Below, in pieces: positions 47,013 through 59,873 of a DNA stretch of 64,000 nucleotides. Source of the stretch: Anthostomella pinea. Taxonomy: Eukaryota; Ascomycota; Sordariomycetes; Xylariales; Xylariaceae. Below the pieces are notes generated by a model. That model had not been told where the DNA came from. It made no database searches and saw only the letters and a program-made list of their open reading frames with translations. The translations under genes and the position numbers were made by a program. Positions within the stretch are counted from its first letter, which is position 1. Each line of letters starts with the position of its first letter. The stretch spans positions 1,178,001 through 1,242,000 of the forward strand of contig CAUWAG010000019.1 of NCBI GenBank assembly GCA_963556695.1, written 5' to 3'.

Positions 47013-47963
47013 CTAGACTTGATGGGAACTGCCATCACTGGGGACCTCCTTGTCCCCTGTCGTGTCTTGATTCCGCCCGCTGTAGTCGCCGGGTCCCTTG
47101 CTTCCGTTGGGGATGTGGAAGCGCTTGTCGATGCGGGAGAGGGTCAGGAGACCCAAGACGAGGACCTCGAGGCTGAAGTTGAAGACGTAGAAAGCCGCCT
47201 TGCTGTGGTACCAGGCCGGGTCGGTGGCTGGCCGCGGGGGCGACCAGATGGCGCCCGCCTTGAAGCCGGCGATCAGGACTGACGTGCACGATGACAGGAC
47301 GAGGATGATTAGCTTGGACCGCATGCTCCCGTGGCCGAACAGCTCCTGGTCGGCGTCGCGGGGCAGCAGCACGTGTGCGAGCAGCAACAGCCACAGGGGC
47401 ATGGTGGTGAAGACGAGCAGATAGGTGATGGCGGTCAGCTGGATGTCGCGGCACTGCTGCAGGGTGTGGGCGTCGAGGGTGTAGGAGCCGAGGATGGCCG
47501 AGGTGATGAGACACACGAGGGCGGCGGCGATGCCTCCGTACAGGACCTTGAGGGCGATGCTGATGCTCGGGTGCCAGCCGAGGCGGGGCTGCTTGGCGCG
47601 GAGCATGCGCTGGGCGAAGATCAGGTTGATGATGTAGACGATGAGGATGCCGACGTTGACAAAGATGTTGGCGGCGATGGCGAGGCGGACGTTGTGCTGG
47701 TGGGTGGCCCAGCCGATTCTCACGGCGAGCGTGGTGATGCGGGCCATGCAGAAGCCGAACAGAAGGCCCGACAGGAGGAACTTGTGCTTTCGCCTCAGGT
47801 TGACCTGGAGGATGGTCATGTTGGTAGCAGCGAAGGCAGCATAGAGCAACATGAAGACGGCGCAGACGGGCACGTCGGGCAGGACAGACGGCAGACCGCC
47901 CAGGCCGGCGGTGCGTGAGGCATACGGCGGGCCGGCCTGTTCTTGTTGTTGCTGCCCAGACAT
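47013..47963 (-). CDS. Seven-TM membrane protein of the fungal DUF3112 family
   Basis: A single exon of 316 aa, starting MSGQQQQEQAGPPYASRTAG. About seven hydrophobic segments alternate with short loops: VCAVFMLLYAAFAATNMTIL, the FLLSGLLFGFCMARITTL region, ANIFVNVGILIVYIINLIF and so on. The block ending RFHIPNGSKGPGDYSG after the last segment is typical of this family (PF11309). The tail is short and hydrophilic. Function is unknown; a receptor- or transporter-like role is only a guess. An RTA1-like protein is a less likely alternative. Confidence 0.72.
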   Translation of the reverse strand: MSGQQQQEQAGPPYASRTAGLGGLPSVLPDVPVCAVFMLLYAAFAATNMTILQVNLRRKHKFLLSGLLFGFCMARITTLAVRIGWATHQHNVRLAIAANIFVNVGILIVYIINLIFAQRMLRAKQPRLGWHPSISIALKVLYGGIAAALVCLITSAILGSYTLDAHTLQQCRDIQLTAITYLLVFTTMPLWLLLLAHVLLPRDADQELFGHGSMRSKLIILVLSSCTSVLIAGFKAGAIWSPPRPATDPAWYHSKAAFYVFNFSLEVLVLGLLTLSRIDKRFHIPNGSKGPGDYSGRNQDTTGDKEVPSDGSSHQV

Positions 47964-48780
47964 GGTCGCAGACCTTGTAATAGACAGACAGACAGGGCTG
48001 AGATTGAGTTTGGCTGACGGAAAGTAAACGGTCGAACTTGGTCGATGGAGACGGGATGGTATGGGATGGGGTGGGCAGACAGACACTTTAGACTTTGAAG
48101 TGCAGGTGAGGAGTAGAGGGTGGCAGCATGACTACTAATAAGTATATGTAGTAAGGTTAGTTTACTTGGTAAAGGTACTCAAGCAGTACATGTACCAGAC
48201 TGTACTCAGTCAGTCTGTCTGTCTGTGATCTGTCCTACTACTACCTATGCGGTCTCAGTTCCACGGGCTGGAGTAGGGTGGGCTGGAGGCGGCTGGCATG
48301 CGTCGGTCCGGCAACAAACGCACCGCATCTTACCTTGAGAGCGAGCCCGACCATCAAAGTCCGGGAAAAAGAAATGACTTAGTAATCACCTACTCGGGAC
48401 CGTGTCTCTTGACAGTAAATATAGGTAAAACAAGAAGTTATGCCGTTTGCAGACCATCCCCCTCATCCCCATACATCCAATGTCATCCACCCAAAAATGG
48501 GGCACGGCCAAACTCAGAATAGCGACACCGACCCTCGGGACCGAAAACGTGGGGTGCACCGATAGGGGACACCGACTATATCCGACCGCCATTCGTCCCC
48601 CCATCCCCCCTGCACTTATTCTTCATCACATCTGCAGTTGTCCGTCATGTCGTGCACCACCGATTCGGCATGTACACATATATGGGTGGTATCCTCACAT
48701 TGATTGATCATCTGCCGTACACTATTCCCTCCCTTCTCCCTTCTCCGTGCCCATACACCCATATATAGTAAGGTCGGCCC
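47964..48780. other. Intergenic
   Basis: Includes GACA/GTCT tetranucleotide runs around 47980-48000 and 48205-48230. No supported gene. Confidence 0.5.
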
Positions 48781-49173
48781 TCACATCGACCGACTACCAC
48801 TCGCCGACCGGTCATCTCTCCTGCGAAAGTATCTCCTCTGCATGTCGGCCGGCCACAGGTTGACGCACTTGTCGAATTCCGCCTGGGGGTCCAAGTCCAC
48901 GTCTGCGGGTAGTCGCTGGTGGTGATCGGCGCACCACCAACGGCTGCGTGCCCGCCCGTCGGCCGGGTCTGAGTTGCACTTGAGACACAGCAGCGACAGC
49001 GCCGTACTGTCGAGATGGTTGCAACACCGCGGCAGGCCTCGCATGCCCGAGCTATACTGCCTGCCACGCAACCCCTTGCGGCTGTCGGGGCAGAACGTCG
49101 TCCACAGGTGTCGTTCGAGTCTAGGGAAGCATAGTTTGCTGCCTCGCTTCGCGCAAAAGTCGTACCCGCTCAT
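48781..49173 (-). CDS. Unknown 130-residue Cys-rich protein (tentative)
   Basis: An open frame starting MSGYDFCAKRGSKLCF with ten Cys residues, including paired ones (RCCNHL, LCLKCNSD, WWCADHH), and a basic C-terminus. No signal peptide is seen. Spacing suggests a possible zinc-binding region. A frame on the same strand overlaps it, so this is a weak call. Confidence 0.35.
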   Translation of the reverse strand: MSGYDFCAKRGSKLCFPRLERHLWTTFCPDSRKGLRGRQYSSGMRGLPRCCNHLDSTALSLLCLKCNSDPADGRARSRWWCADHHQRLPADVDLDPQAEFDKCVNLWPADMQRRYFRRRDDRSASGSRSM

Positions 49174-51740
49174 TCGTCAAGTATAGCAGCCGCATGGGAA
49201 TTGCGTTGTCCAGAATTTGCACGTGTTGCCGATATGATGACCGACGACCGACCCTCGCAGCCATTTCCGCCACATGGTGGTGTTCTATTATTCCTCCCAC
49301 CTCCTTTGTCTACTTGTTTTGTTCTTCGCCCTTTCGCCACTCCTCTCTTGTCTTTCTCCCTCCCCGTCAATGAACACTCACTGTTCATTGAACAAGTGGG
49401 ATCATGTTTCCGGGGAGAGAAGCAACACATTGTACGGTTAGTTGCATGTGCTAGGTGGCTGCAGGGTATCTGCTGACTGCGGATTTCAAATAAATACAAT
49501 GGAGCACAGGATGTGCCGAGAACGCGAGGAGCGGCTCTCCTATTCACTCCGTACCTCTCTATCCCCGAGCCTCGGGGTTTAGAACATGTGGTGTCCGGGC
49601 GTCGACGACACCGTTGGGGTACCCAGGACGTACATGTAGCCCATCTCGGAAACAGCTGGTCGTGCCTCTTCAATATGATATGCCCTATCCGATTTTAACG
49701 GCTTGATTACAACCCTTCAGTCCTTCTTTATCCTGGTGGGTCTAAAGCACGAGGACACCAGGCGGCTCTGCGCTTTAGTCGCCATCATGTTCCCATGTCT
49801 GCATGTGATCTGGTGCCGGTCTCCGGACAGCCAATGTTACCTTGACCTCGCAACGATGCAAGTGCATAGTTATGCTCTGCGATTCCTCTGTGGTGCCCTA
49901 TCCGGATACATATCAATCCCAATTATTAAAGGCGTGGTACAGGTAATTCAACCCCATTATCGGGAATCATTCTGTTCTGCACTGGGGTATATAGGTAGCA
50001 TGAACCCTAGACCGCCTTGTAAACGCCTGGACCTTCCTCTTGGCTGTCGATTCCTCGAGCGGCTGATGATTGGCGGAGGCTCCAGTCTCATTATTTTCTC
50101 CAATTCGCGGGCTTACTGACATCAAGTAAACCTTGCGTTGGGGCGCTTGATAAGTGCTGACTGCTGTTACCGATCTCTGCCTTGATGTACGATGCTCAGG
50201 TTCTCAAGCCGATCACAAGCGGCTCTGCAATTTACAGGATCAAGGCGCCAGAACGGGAGAGCAGTGCGAAAAAAAACCGAGAACCCCGTAATGGATGTTG
50301 GCGGCGTAGCATGGCTTGGTGTCTGGATCTGGCCCCAGATCACGCCCTGATGGCTGCGTATCTCATCCGCGACCGCTATATCAAGACCGTCTCCCTCGGG
50401 TCGGCCGAGTACCTGCCGGTTGCCGACTTATTACTAGCGAGTATTCTGCTGCATCGACCCGAGCGGGAGCCAGCAGGTTCACATCGTTTAGTACTTTTCA
50501 AAAACACCTTCGCCGTATGCCTTGATAGGAGATGGCAGCGCTATTCTAGGAAGACATGCGACTCAAGGAGGTCAGTCTCGACATGAGGTTGTGTCGTCGG
50601 CTGGGTAGGTTGGACCTCGTGTTGACTGCTGAAGAGAACGTACGTGGTGTGTCGTTGGGCTATGGAAGAGACTTGCGAACCTCCTGCAGTCTATTACACA
50701 GTAGAGTGCCTGACCTTTACCTCCTTAGGAGCATCAATTGGCCTTCTTGCCTCACACCATGTCACTGTCGCTTTGTTGCCCCAATCCACGTCCGTCACCA
50801 CCTGCAGTCTTGAGGTAATGATATATGTAGCTCCGCCAGCAACTATACCCAGGATCAGATGCTCTAGCATTGTAGCGCCATCACCGCCTTCTTCATGAGG
50901 CAAATGCTTGGGTTAGCATCCTACATGAGTCTGAAGTACATATTTATGCAATGCAGTGGTAGGTTGGTCTGAGTGACCACTTGAGGGTACCGGGTACGTG
51001 ATTTCCTCCCATCGGTCTGTGTTTCCTTTCTCACCCTCATGGATCCATATAATTATGCACGTAGGCTAACATGTTTTTCAAGGCCTGTGATACCGAGTCT
51101 TGAAGGCCAATAAGATTACTTTGTTACAGTGCACCTGTAGAGGTTAAGGGTCTATCAGGGCGGTACACTAAATCTCCAGAAGTCTCCGTACAGCTCTCGT
51201 CCACCAGGCGAAAGGTATACATATAATACTTGGAATAAGCAGTCTAGAATAAACACAAGATATGGCTGATTGGATTAAATATACTTATTCCGAGGTGCTT
51301 ATTACATTAATACGAATATTGCATCAATATCCAAGAGTTGACAGGAGCATGATGAACGGAGACTTATGAAGGGTGAATGTACATCTCGCATCTCAGCCAA
51401 ACTCTGGCGCTGCTTTAAGAGTGAGGGAAAATTGTACAAAGGCGTCTATTCAGTCACCAGTTAGGTTTTCTGCTCATGTTTTACATCATTCTACATTATG
51501 GACGACAAGTACTTATGTTAGGAAACTGGACCTTGTGAGAAACTGAATCTACAAGAGCACAACCTGAACAACCTTGTTCAATGCTTCACTACAGACACTT
51601 CTAGCCTATTTGTGGTGATAATCACGTGGTATAGACGTGGGCTTGATCATGTACCGCCTCATCCAAGCCCCCTTCCAACCCGTATCGCCAGTCCGCCACG
51701 CACACCTCCCTGTCCGCCTTTTGATATGATCCTGAGTATT
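49174..51740. other. Long gene-poor gap
   Basis: About 2.6 kb, AT-rich toward the right. Short frames occur on both strands but none shows family motifs or a clear splice structure. Confidence 0.5.
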
Positions 51741-52560
51741 TTACCAACCCAAGCCCGGCCAGTGGAACATGTCGGCGGGGTGCAGTCTCTGTTCGGTGTT
51801 TGGGAAGAATTCTTCGACCGGCTCCGCGACCTCTTGTGTTGAGGTCCATTCCGGATCGATCAATCTTGCGACTTCTGGCCGGCCCTGCCTTGCGGCGCAG
51901 TCCAGAGCTGTCAAGCCATCCTCGTTTTTGGCGTTGAAATTGATGTGATCTGCGTGTTCAAGGACGGCTTCGATGATTTCAAGCGTGCTGTCCAATGCCT
52001 GGATAGCCAAATGGAGCACAGTGCGGCCATAAGTGTATCGGAAGCCTAGCTGGATCAGCTGCAGGAGGCACTTAATAATCTCTGGTGCATCTGTCTGACA
52101 GAGCAGTGCTACCTTGAGTGCTCGTCGGATGTCTTCCGTGCTGTAAGTTAGAGGTCGTCTTGGTTGAGCAGAAAGACTGTCAGCGAGAAGAACGCATCGG
52201 TAGATACACTCATTCTGAGGATGTTTCGTGCAGATCTTGAACCGCGCAGCAGAAGATGAGGACCACGGTTCAACAGGAACATGGTGTTAAGGACTCGCTT
52301 GTTGTACAGAGCCCATAAGACTGCGCTCCGGTTATGCGAGTCCAGGTCGTCGACAGAGGCTCCGTGGTCCATCAGCAGCTTCATGACGGTGTTGTTTCCG
52401 TCGCGACAGGCCGCAGCCGCGTGGAGTGCCGTACAGTTGGATCAAGCCTGAGCCCTCTGCTTCACGTCGGCACCTCGGGTCAATAGAATACTAATGACAT
52501 CTGTCATGACCCTGATACAGGCGTAGTGCAATGGCCGTGGCATCATGTTGTAACCCCCCA
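51741..52560 (-). pseudogene. Ankyrin-repeat gene remnant
   Basis: Three or four ankyrin-like repeats read from the right: PLHYACIRVMTDVISILLTR, then NCTALHAAAACRDGNN followed by VMKLLMDHGASVDDLDSHNR, later LHLAIQALDSTLEIIEAVLE and GLTALDCAARQGRPEVARLI. A TGA at 52441-52443 stops the frame between the first two. Near 52145-52155 a TAA and a change of frame break the middle (after LLNQDDL). No start or upstream exons were found. It looks like a decayed fragment of a larger ankyrin protein. Confidence 0.7.
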
Positions 52561-54611
52561 GCTAAGTGGTCAGGGTTGGGATTCGGCTGAATATCGGTAT
52601 AGGCGGCCAAGAAGGTTGCAAGATCATGGCACCGAAACTGGATGGCTACCTCAAGTGCACTGGCGCACATGTCGTGATGCTGTGTAAAGAAACCTCGCTA
52701 TATGATATCCCCTCCTACAACATATCATGTCTTGCCCGGACACGCTCCGGCTTGCAGGCTAGAATATATGTAGGAGGAGCATGGCCCGACGAAAGGGTGC
52801 ATCCAGGCATCCACATAGCAGCCGGCCCCTTGGACCACCCCATTCCCTCTCCCCTCTACCAGACTTCTCTGTACCTTCCCTACGAGTGATCTAGACAATA
52901 AGCATATATTTGCTTGCCACATCGAATGAGGCCGAACTCCTGCTATAGAAACTAGGCTTCCTCTACCTGTGTCCATTCAACACTGCCCATGGTCGAGCCC
53001 AGTGGAAGCACTTATGGAGGCACTTATGGAGGCATTTATGGATGCACTTTCGAGGTGGCTTTCGAGGTGGCTAGAGTGATATGTATACTTTACCTCTGTC
53101 AGAATTGGAGATTTGCCATGTAACCTGCGATAATAGTTTTACTCCCTAGACCCAGTCATGAACGTAGTGTCTAGAGTGTCACACTTGCCACTGCAGAGAC
53201 CACACAAACACAAGATATGAGTTCAGAGTCACACATGCTTGTTCCTATATCCAAGAACTGCAGCCTTGCCATCATAAACCCCACAGACAACCACCCAAAA
53301 AGTAGTTCGGATCAAGAGAGATATGCTGGTGACCGCAAGCACCTCAGCCGCTCGGCTCCTCTCGCACATTATACAAAACACGAACACGGACAGCAACGCA
53401 ATGGAGAAGCAAAGGGAAGTGACTTCGCCCGTCGAAGCCAACCATACAGACATGTCTCAGAGTGTCTTTCTACGCTTCGTTTTCCTCGGACGCTCATACA
53501 CACAAGGCGTGTGCTAAAGGTCAATCACGCCAAGCGGCAAGTCAGGAACCTCAAGGAGCGCCTTGCCTTCGTCTTGCGCCTCTTGATTATATATTGCTTA
53601 CTGACTCGAGAGAGACCTATCCAAGAGCTGCCTACACTTTACGTCAATCCTATTTGCCCTCCGTAGATATACCTTCTCGGCAACGAGGTGAAGACACATC
53701 CACGAGACAGTAGTGGCATGAGTAGCTTACCGGCCTCCACCTTGCTTAGAAAAACAAGGAGTATGCGGGAAAGCAATTTAACTGATTAATGCGTGGAGGA
53801 CGTGGCATATGTCATAATTATCATCTTCGGTTTTCGTTCGACAAGTCGGCGTACTTTTACCAACACGTTGCCTGCTGTGCGTCCTCCCGAAAAAGAAGCA
53901 GCAGCCTCAGGACGAGGATCGACAGCACGCATTTGGAATGGGGACGGACATATTGTATACGTGTGCATAGTCTCCTATATGTAAGTCAGCAGCCAACCTA
54001 CCTGGTACAATCAGCCTGACGCCCCTCAACGAGCAGCCCTTAACCTGGTTAATAAACGAGTAGTGCTTGTTCGGGTTTCGAATGTAACAAACTCGCAATA
54101 GACGATAGTGAGGCCCAATATACCTAGACACTCCCATTCAACACGTAGTCAGGTTACCTTCCCTCATCGGCCTCGGGTTGCCCACGGGCAAATATAGGGT
54201 ATTCATAGCCAAGGGCGATGCGTCGACGCGGCTTGGCGTCATGTGCGTCAAGTTTACCATTCACTCCAAGAAAACCATGTCCAGTATCTCTATCGAGTCT
54301 ATTGAGCGACCTGCTAGTCTATCTATGGAATCCTCATGGCCAAAGGCCCCGAGTGACCGTCTTCTGGACCTCCACTCTAGTCGTGGCCACTCTAGTGCAA
54401 CCTGGCCAGCAATGCCAGCGGAGCGCTTCTACCAGCCGTGGCCACTCAACCTGCGACCACTCAACCTGTGGCGCGCTTGGAAATCGCAGAAGCAAGCCAA
54501 CCATGCGAGTCCGAACTTTTTTTCATTCGCAATGACAAAGGGAACCAGGTATATCATGTCCATGAAGCGGTATTAGATCGTAAAGGGAGGAGTTCGTGAA
54601 GGGTGCGTAGT
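52561..54611. other. Gene-poor gap
   Basis: About 2 kb. Small direct repeats occur near 53015-53070 (GCACTTATGGAG, TTTCGAGGTGGC). No supported gene. Confidence 0.5.
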
Positions 54612-57600
54612 TTAGATGTCGTCCTCATCCGAGAAGACTTCCTCACCACGCTTACGGCGGGCCATACGGTCTGTAAAGAGATAAGCGGTTAGTTACTGGT
54701 GCTAGGGATATACGTGTTATGTTCGAGATTCGACTTACCCTTCTTCTTCTTTCTCGCCTCAGAACTGGTCAACTTGGCCTTCTTCTTGGTCGACACAATC
54801 TTGTTGCCCATCGCGTCGAACTTCTCCTCCTCCTCATCCTCACCGGCCTTTAACCTGGGGCCGGCACCTTGACCTTGGACCCAGTTGTGGCCCGAAGGAG
54901 TCATCTTACCGTCCATGACGGCCCAAACCTCCTCAGTCAAGTCCTTGGTGAACTCGGCACTGTGCGTGATGATGATGACACCACCTTCGAACTTCTTGAG
55001 CGCCTTGGAAAGGGCTCCTAGGGAGTCACGGTCGAGATAGTTGGTAGGCTCGTCAAGAACGATCAAGTGAGGTCGTTGCCACGAGCAGGCGGCCAAGACG
55101 ACCTTGACACGCTGACCACCGGAGAGACCCTTCATGCGAGAGTGGGAAACCAGCTCGGCATCCAGACCAAAGTTGGCGCAGTGCGACTCGATCTCCTTTC
55201 GGACTAGGGGACGGAACTGACCAGAGGCAAGGGCCTCCTTCATGTCGACGTCAGCAACCATCTTCTGGTGAGAAGCGAGCAACTCGCTTCGCGGGAGCCA
55301 GGCGTTGTCGGCCGTCATCATGGGTACCCATCGCTCGTTCTTCATGCCGACGTTCTCGCCAAGCGCGAATGAACACTCGTACTCGTAGCTGTTCTTGAAC
55401 TTTCTTCGGCTGTTGATACCGATGACACGTCTCTGGGTACCTTCAACCTTGAAGATCTTGTCCATGGCCTTCTCGTCCTCGTCGGTGATGATCTTGTTGG
55501 CACGGTCCATGGTCTCACGATCCTCGCCGGTCTGGAATCGCCACTGGATGTATTCGGAAGGAGTCTTGTCGAGGTGGTTATCAATGTGCGCGAAAGCGTG
55601 CTGCTTGATGTAGGCGATACGGATGTTCTCGTGCTGGTAAGTGTCACCAGACGTGGGGATGAGTTCACCAGTCAGCACGTTGATTAAGGTGGACTTGCCA
55701 GCACCGTTGGGACCGATGACGGCAATACGAGAAGACAGGGAACACTGGAAGGTAATATCTTGGATCTGGGGCTTGGGAGTACCAGGGTACTGGAAGGTCA
55801 TCCTGGTGGCACGCAGGATGGCCTTGGCCTTGGTCTTGACACCCTCAAGGAAACCGGGCTCGGGGAAGGAGAATTCAATCTCGGAGTCTCCGAGCTCGTA
55901 GTACGACTTGGCGTGGGGGTTCTTGCGGACGAACTCCTTGAGGTTACCCTTGTAACGCTTGAGCTTGAATCGCTCGTAGTGAATGATGTACTGAGTGACG
56001 TTGTCAAGGAAGCCGCTGTCGTGGGAGACGATGATGGAAGTGCAAGGAGAGTTGATCAGGTAGTCTTCGAGCCACTTGACGTTCTTCACATCCATATGGT
56101 TGGTAGGCTCGTCGAGAAGCAGGATATCCGGGGCCTCGAAGACGGCACGGCACAGAGCCAGCTTCATCTTCCAACCACCAGACAGAGCAGTGATGTCGCC
56201 CTGGGTCATAATCTCGCTAAAGCCGAACTCGCCGAGGCGTCTCTCGACCTCCTCTTTGCTGGTGTCAACACCAGCCTCCTCCAGCTTCTTCATGGTCCAA
56301 TCAATGGTGGTCATTTCGGTATCGGCAGAGTCCAGATCGTGCTCAACGAAGACGGTCTTGACCTCGCTTTGCTTGGGGAAACCCTCGACCTGCTCGTTGT
56401 TGATAGCGCGCATGAGAGTGGACTTGCCAGATCCGTTGGGACCGCAGAGACCGTAACGTCGACCGCGCTTGAGGCGCAGCGATGTCTGGTTGAGCAGAAT
56501 CTTGGCACCGTAGGCAAGCGAGAAGGTGCAGTTGCATAGGTCCTCGCCCTCGTCATCATCGACCTCTTCGGCGGCGCCTTCCTCAATACCAGGCGAAGCG
56601 CGCTTTCGAAGGTCGTCGACGACGCTCTCGGCGTCAGTCTCACCAACAAGGACGGTAATGAAGGGCTTGACGGTGGTGGCCCAAGAGATGGCCTCGATTT
56701 CCTTCTCATCGACAAGCTGACCTCCAAGGGCAGAGACGTACTCAAGAACGGGGCCAAGCTTCTCAGCGGTCTTGGAGTGCTTGCTGGGTATGCTTGCCTT
56801 GAGGTGGGCAAGGACGGTAGCAATGTCACCGTCGTGGCGAACCTCGGGAATCTTGCCGTCCTTGACATCACCAACGCGGGTGAGAGTGTCGATTGCCTGC
56901 TTGGTCTTCTCACGAGCCTCGGGATCAGCCAGGTTTTCGTAGTTCTTCTTGAGAGCTGGCATCATCTTGGGCAGGAAAGGCGCAACGATGGTGGGGTCGT
57001 CGACAAGCTTGCACATGTTGTCAACAATGACGGCAGCCTTTCGCTTGATGGCGGTCTCGCGCTCGCCGAGGCCACGATCGAGCAAAGGAACCATCAGGGC
57101 GAGGGTAGGCTCCTGGACCTCGGTGACGAAGGTGGTGGCACCCAGCAAGTGGACAGTCTCGGGGACGTTCTCGGGCTTGGCGATACACTTGATGAGCTCG
57201 GGAATGAAGCGCTCGATATCGCGGTTGACGATCAATTCGCAGATCTTCTCCATAACCTTGTAGGCACGATCCTTGACCTCCTTCTTGGTGTCCCACATGG
57301 ACTCGGAGATGACAGGGATGAGCTCGGGAACACGGTAGGCCAGCTGGGCAGGGGCGATGCGAACAAGGGTCTCTATGCAGTCGAGAGCGGCCATCTTCTC
57401 GGGCCACTTCTGAGCAGTCAGGATAGAGTTGACGATGGGTGGCAGGACAGCCTTGACAGCGTTTGGGTTGATGGCCTCGACGATGGCGAGGGAAGCAGCG
57501 ATGGCGGCGTTCTTGACACCAGTGATCTTGTCACCGATAGCGGACAATACCAGAGGCAGCATGACAACCAAGTAGGGCTCAACATTGGGAGATATCTCGG

Positions 57601-58147
57601 AGTGCTGGGCAATAGCCTGGATGGCGTTGGCAGCCTTCTCACGAACAGCGGCATCCTTCTTGTTGCTAAGCTGCTTCTTCAGCGCCTCGACCGTTCTGCA
57701 GGTGGGTTTACATGTTAGCGCGAAAATGCATTGCCAAAGAGAAACAGATTTGAAAGTGATTAGTGTTATCGGATTTGGGGATACAGCGACTAACAACGCC
57801 AGATGAAAAGTCATGGACAGGATCGACAGGATGGGCTGGAAAGCGAGGACCAGTGTTCATGGGAGAACGATGCACAATCTTTCACTGGGCGTGTCTGATT
57901 GCCCCTCGTTTGGCGGGGTTGATCCTAACAGGGGACCGAGGGACCAAATGATAACGAAACGGAAATGGGGAGCTGAAGAGGTGGGAAATGCATACCTGGT
58001 TGGTGCCTCCTGGTCCTCGATGTGGCCGTTGATGAAGGAAGCCAGCGCACCGGAGGCCTCCTTGGTAGCAGCCGCATCCTTGGAGATGGTGAGCTTTTGC
58101 ATCAGCTCGTCAAGAATCTTGACGCTCTGGGCGTTTTCTGAAGGCAT
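54612..58147 (-). CDS. Translation elongation factor 3 (fungal ABC-F ATPase)
   Basis: Exons complement 57996-58147, 54739-57695 and 54612-54670 (phases 2 and 1), giving 1055 aa, the usual EF3 length. The N-terminus is an array of HEAT repeats followed by a four-helix region. The first ABC domain has Walker [10 protein letters not shown] near residue 470, signature [12 protein letters not shown] and Walker [13 protein letters not shown]. The second has GPNGAGKST near 710, signature [12 protein letters not shown] and [12 protein letters not shown]. The chromodomain-like insert lies between, at about 750-860. The last exon supplies [18 protein letters not shown] after a Lys-rich run. EF3 binds ribosomes and uses ATP to release E-site tRNA; it is essential in fungi and absent from animals. 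Intron 1 is long (300 nt). Confidence 0.97.
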
Positions 58148-59873
58148 GGTGACTGATGTGCGGTTTTCCGGTCGCGATGGACGGGGGATGATGGACGATG
58201 GACAATCGAAGGCGACGTGTCTATGCGGTCGGCTCGTTCGCTCGCTGGTCGGCCGTCGTTGTGATGTGACGGACTGTTGCGTCAGGCGGGCGGGACTGGC
58301 GACGTGCTCTCTGCTGGCGCGTCTGGAGTTTTGGTTCTCTGACGAAGAGAATGACAGAGAGTCGGGTGTAAATGCACTCTACCCTCTATTGGAGAATGGA
58401 GGATGGGTAAAGGAAAGAAAGGGACGGTTGCGGAGGAGGAATGGATCTGAGGCGAAGGGGCAGCAGGTAAAGTACCTGCTTAAGTAGTTTTTGAAATCCT
58501 ATGCCAGCTTTTTGAGTTTTTCGAGGGGTAGTGGCCCACAGGCGGGCGTTGGATTGTGGCGCTGACTTGTGGCCCGTGCGCGCTGACGGTGCGATTCGGA
58601 GATGCCAATAGTTAGTTAACCTTATCTTATCAGCCCAAAGGCGGTGAGGGCAGGGGGGCAGAGGGCCAGAGGGCCGGCCAGAGGCGAAGGTTCGAGGGCC
58701 CAGTTGCCAGTCTACCAGTCAGCCCAGGGCCGCAAACTTTTCTTTACTTTTCTGGTTTAGGTAGCTTGCCACTGTTAAAAGCACAGTCGTCTGGGGAAAC
58801 CATCTGGAACACTCCCGTCTGTCACTGACACGCCTGACTTCCTGAGTCATCAAATATTCGCCACGCAGTGCCTTACGTCGTCTGAGCCAGACCGTCTTAT
58901 TACTCGACGGCATTGCCGAACCGGATCAAGAAGGACTTGAATCTATGCCGCATTCCGCTCCCGCCACGCCACGCCACCTCTAAAGTTGCAACGTCGTTCA
59001 ATGTTCTCAAGAGTCAAGAGGCAACTCTGAATTTGCATGTCAACTAGTAGACTTCATAATTTGAGTTCATTGCCCATTCTGGTATCTCCATTCTGGGTCT
59101 ATCTCGCCGACGCGCTTCCAAACTCTGCCTGTCCGTAATGGCCATTACAGTGTCATTGTACCAACCTGGGGCTCGACACCGCTCATGAACGACTTCATGC
59201 TCCCAACCCAGCAGGTTGAGAGGTGGTATCAACCCTGAAATCAACTCATGCTCTACCGCAACTTTGAGTAAAGTAACGGAACCCTATTTGATCTTCTTCC
59301 TCAACCTCAACGCCAATATGGCTCCAGCGAAACCTTCATCTTTCTCCGATGAGCCACGAGAGCGATTTATTTTATTTTCAAGCTCTTCGACCAGAAGGGA
59401 GGAGCCAAACCCAAATACCCCAAAAGAACGCCACAAATCATCTCAATCCACTCAGCGGAACCTTCATCTTTCTCCGATGAGTCACGATAGCCCTATCAAG
59501 ACATATATTCTCTCATGAGACAAAGACATGTCTTCGGAGATTCAAGCTCAAGCTCAAGCTCCCCAGCAGAATGCTCCCCAGCAGAATAACCTTGCTGCAT
59601 GGCGCAGGCCCTGGCAGACTTCAATGCTGCTTGATTACATAGTCTACAGGAGCCATGGTCACTCAGGTGATGTTGTTTGTTTGTTTGTTTGTTTTGTATT
59701 TAACGTGGGGGTAGCTCCTCAGTAGTGCAAACCACGCCTCCCAGAGCCTCTGCATCGCAGGGTTGTGGAGGTCTCAAGATAATAAGTACAGTCAGTCCCG
59801 CTCACGGGCCCATCCCCGTTGTTGCGGCGGTATGACCTTGGGGTCATCCATCTGGTCCTTCAAGGAAGGCTAT
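58148..59873. other. EF3 promoter and flank of the retroelement
   Basis: Upstream region of EF3 (58148-59000) with G-rich stretches near 58640-58685. At 59331-59360 and 59459-59490 a 30-bp direct repeat (AACCTTCATCTTTCTCCGAT) occurs. Simple repeats (CAAGCT, GTTT) lie at 59545-59695. The 3' end of the non-LTR element probably lies in the last 150 bases. No host gene was seen. Confidence 0.5.

Noticed and set aside
47331..47918. 195-codon plus-strand frame opposite the DUF3112 gene
   Set aside because: It is low-complexity and rich in Asp/Gly/Val, the usual antisense image of a membrane protein.
53217..53666. 149-codon plus-strand frame
   Set aside because: No motif, no good start context and no splice structure; the composition is not protein-like.
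55760..57718. Long plus-strand open frames (259 and 313 codons) opposite EF3
   Set aside because: They are antisense shadows of the EF3 exon, with Leu/Val/Gly/Asp-rich content and no family motifs.
59528..59725. 65-codon frame beginning MSSEIQAQAQAPQQNAPQQN
   Set aside because: It is made largely of simple repeats (CAAGCT, CCCAGCAGAAT, GTTT) and ends in low-complexity sequence, so it is probably not a gene.
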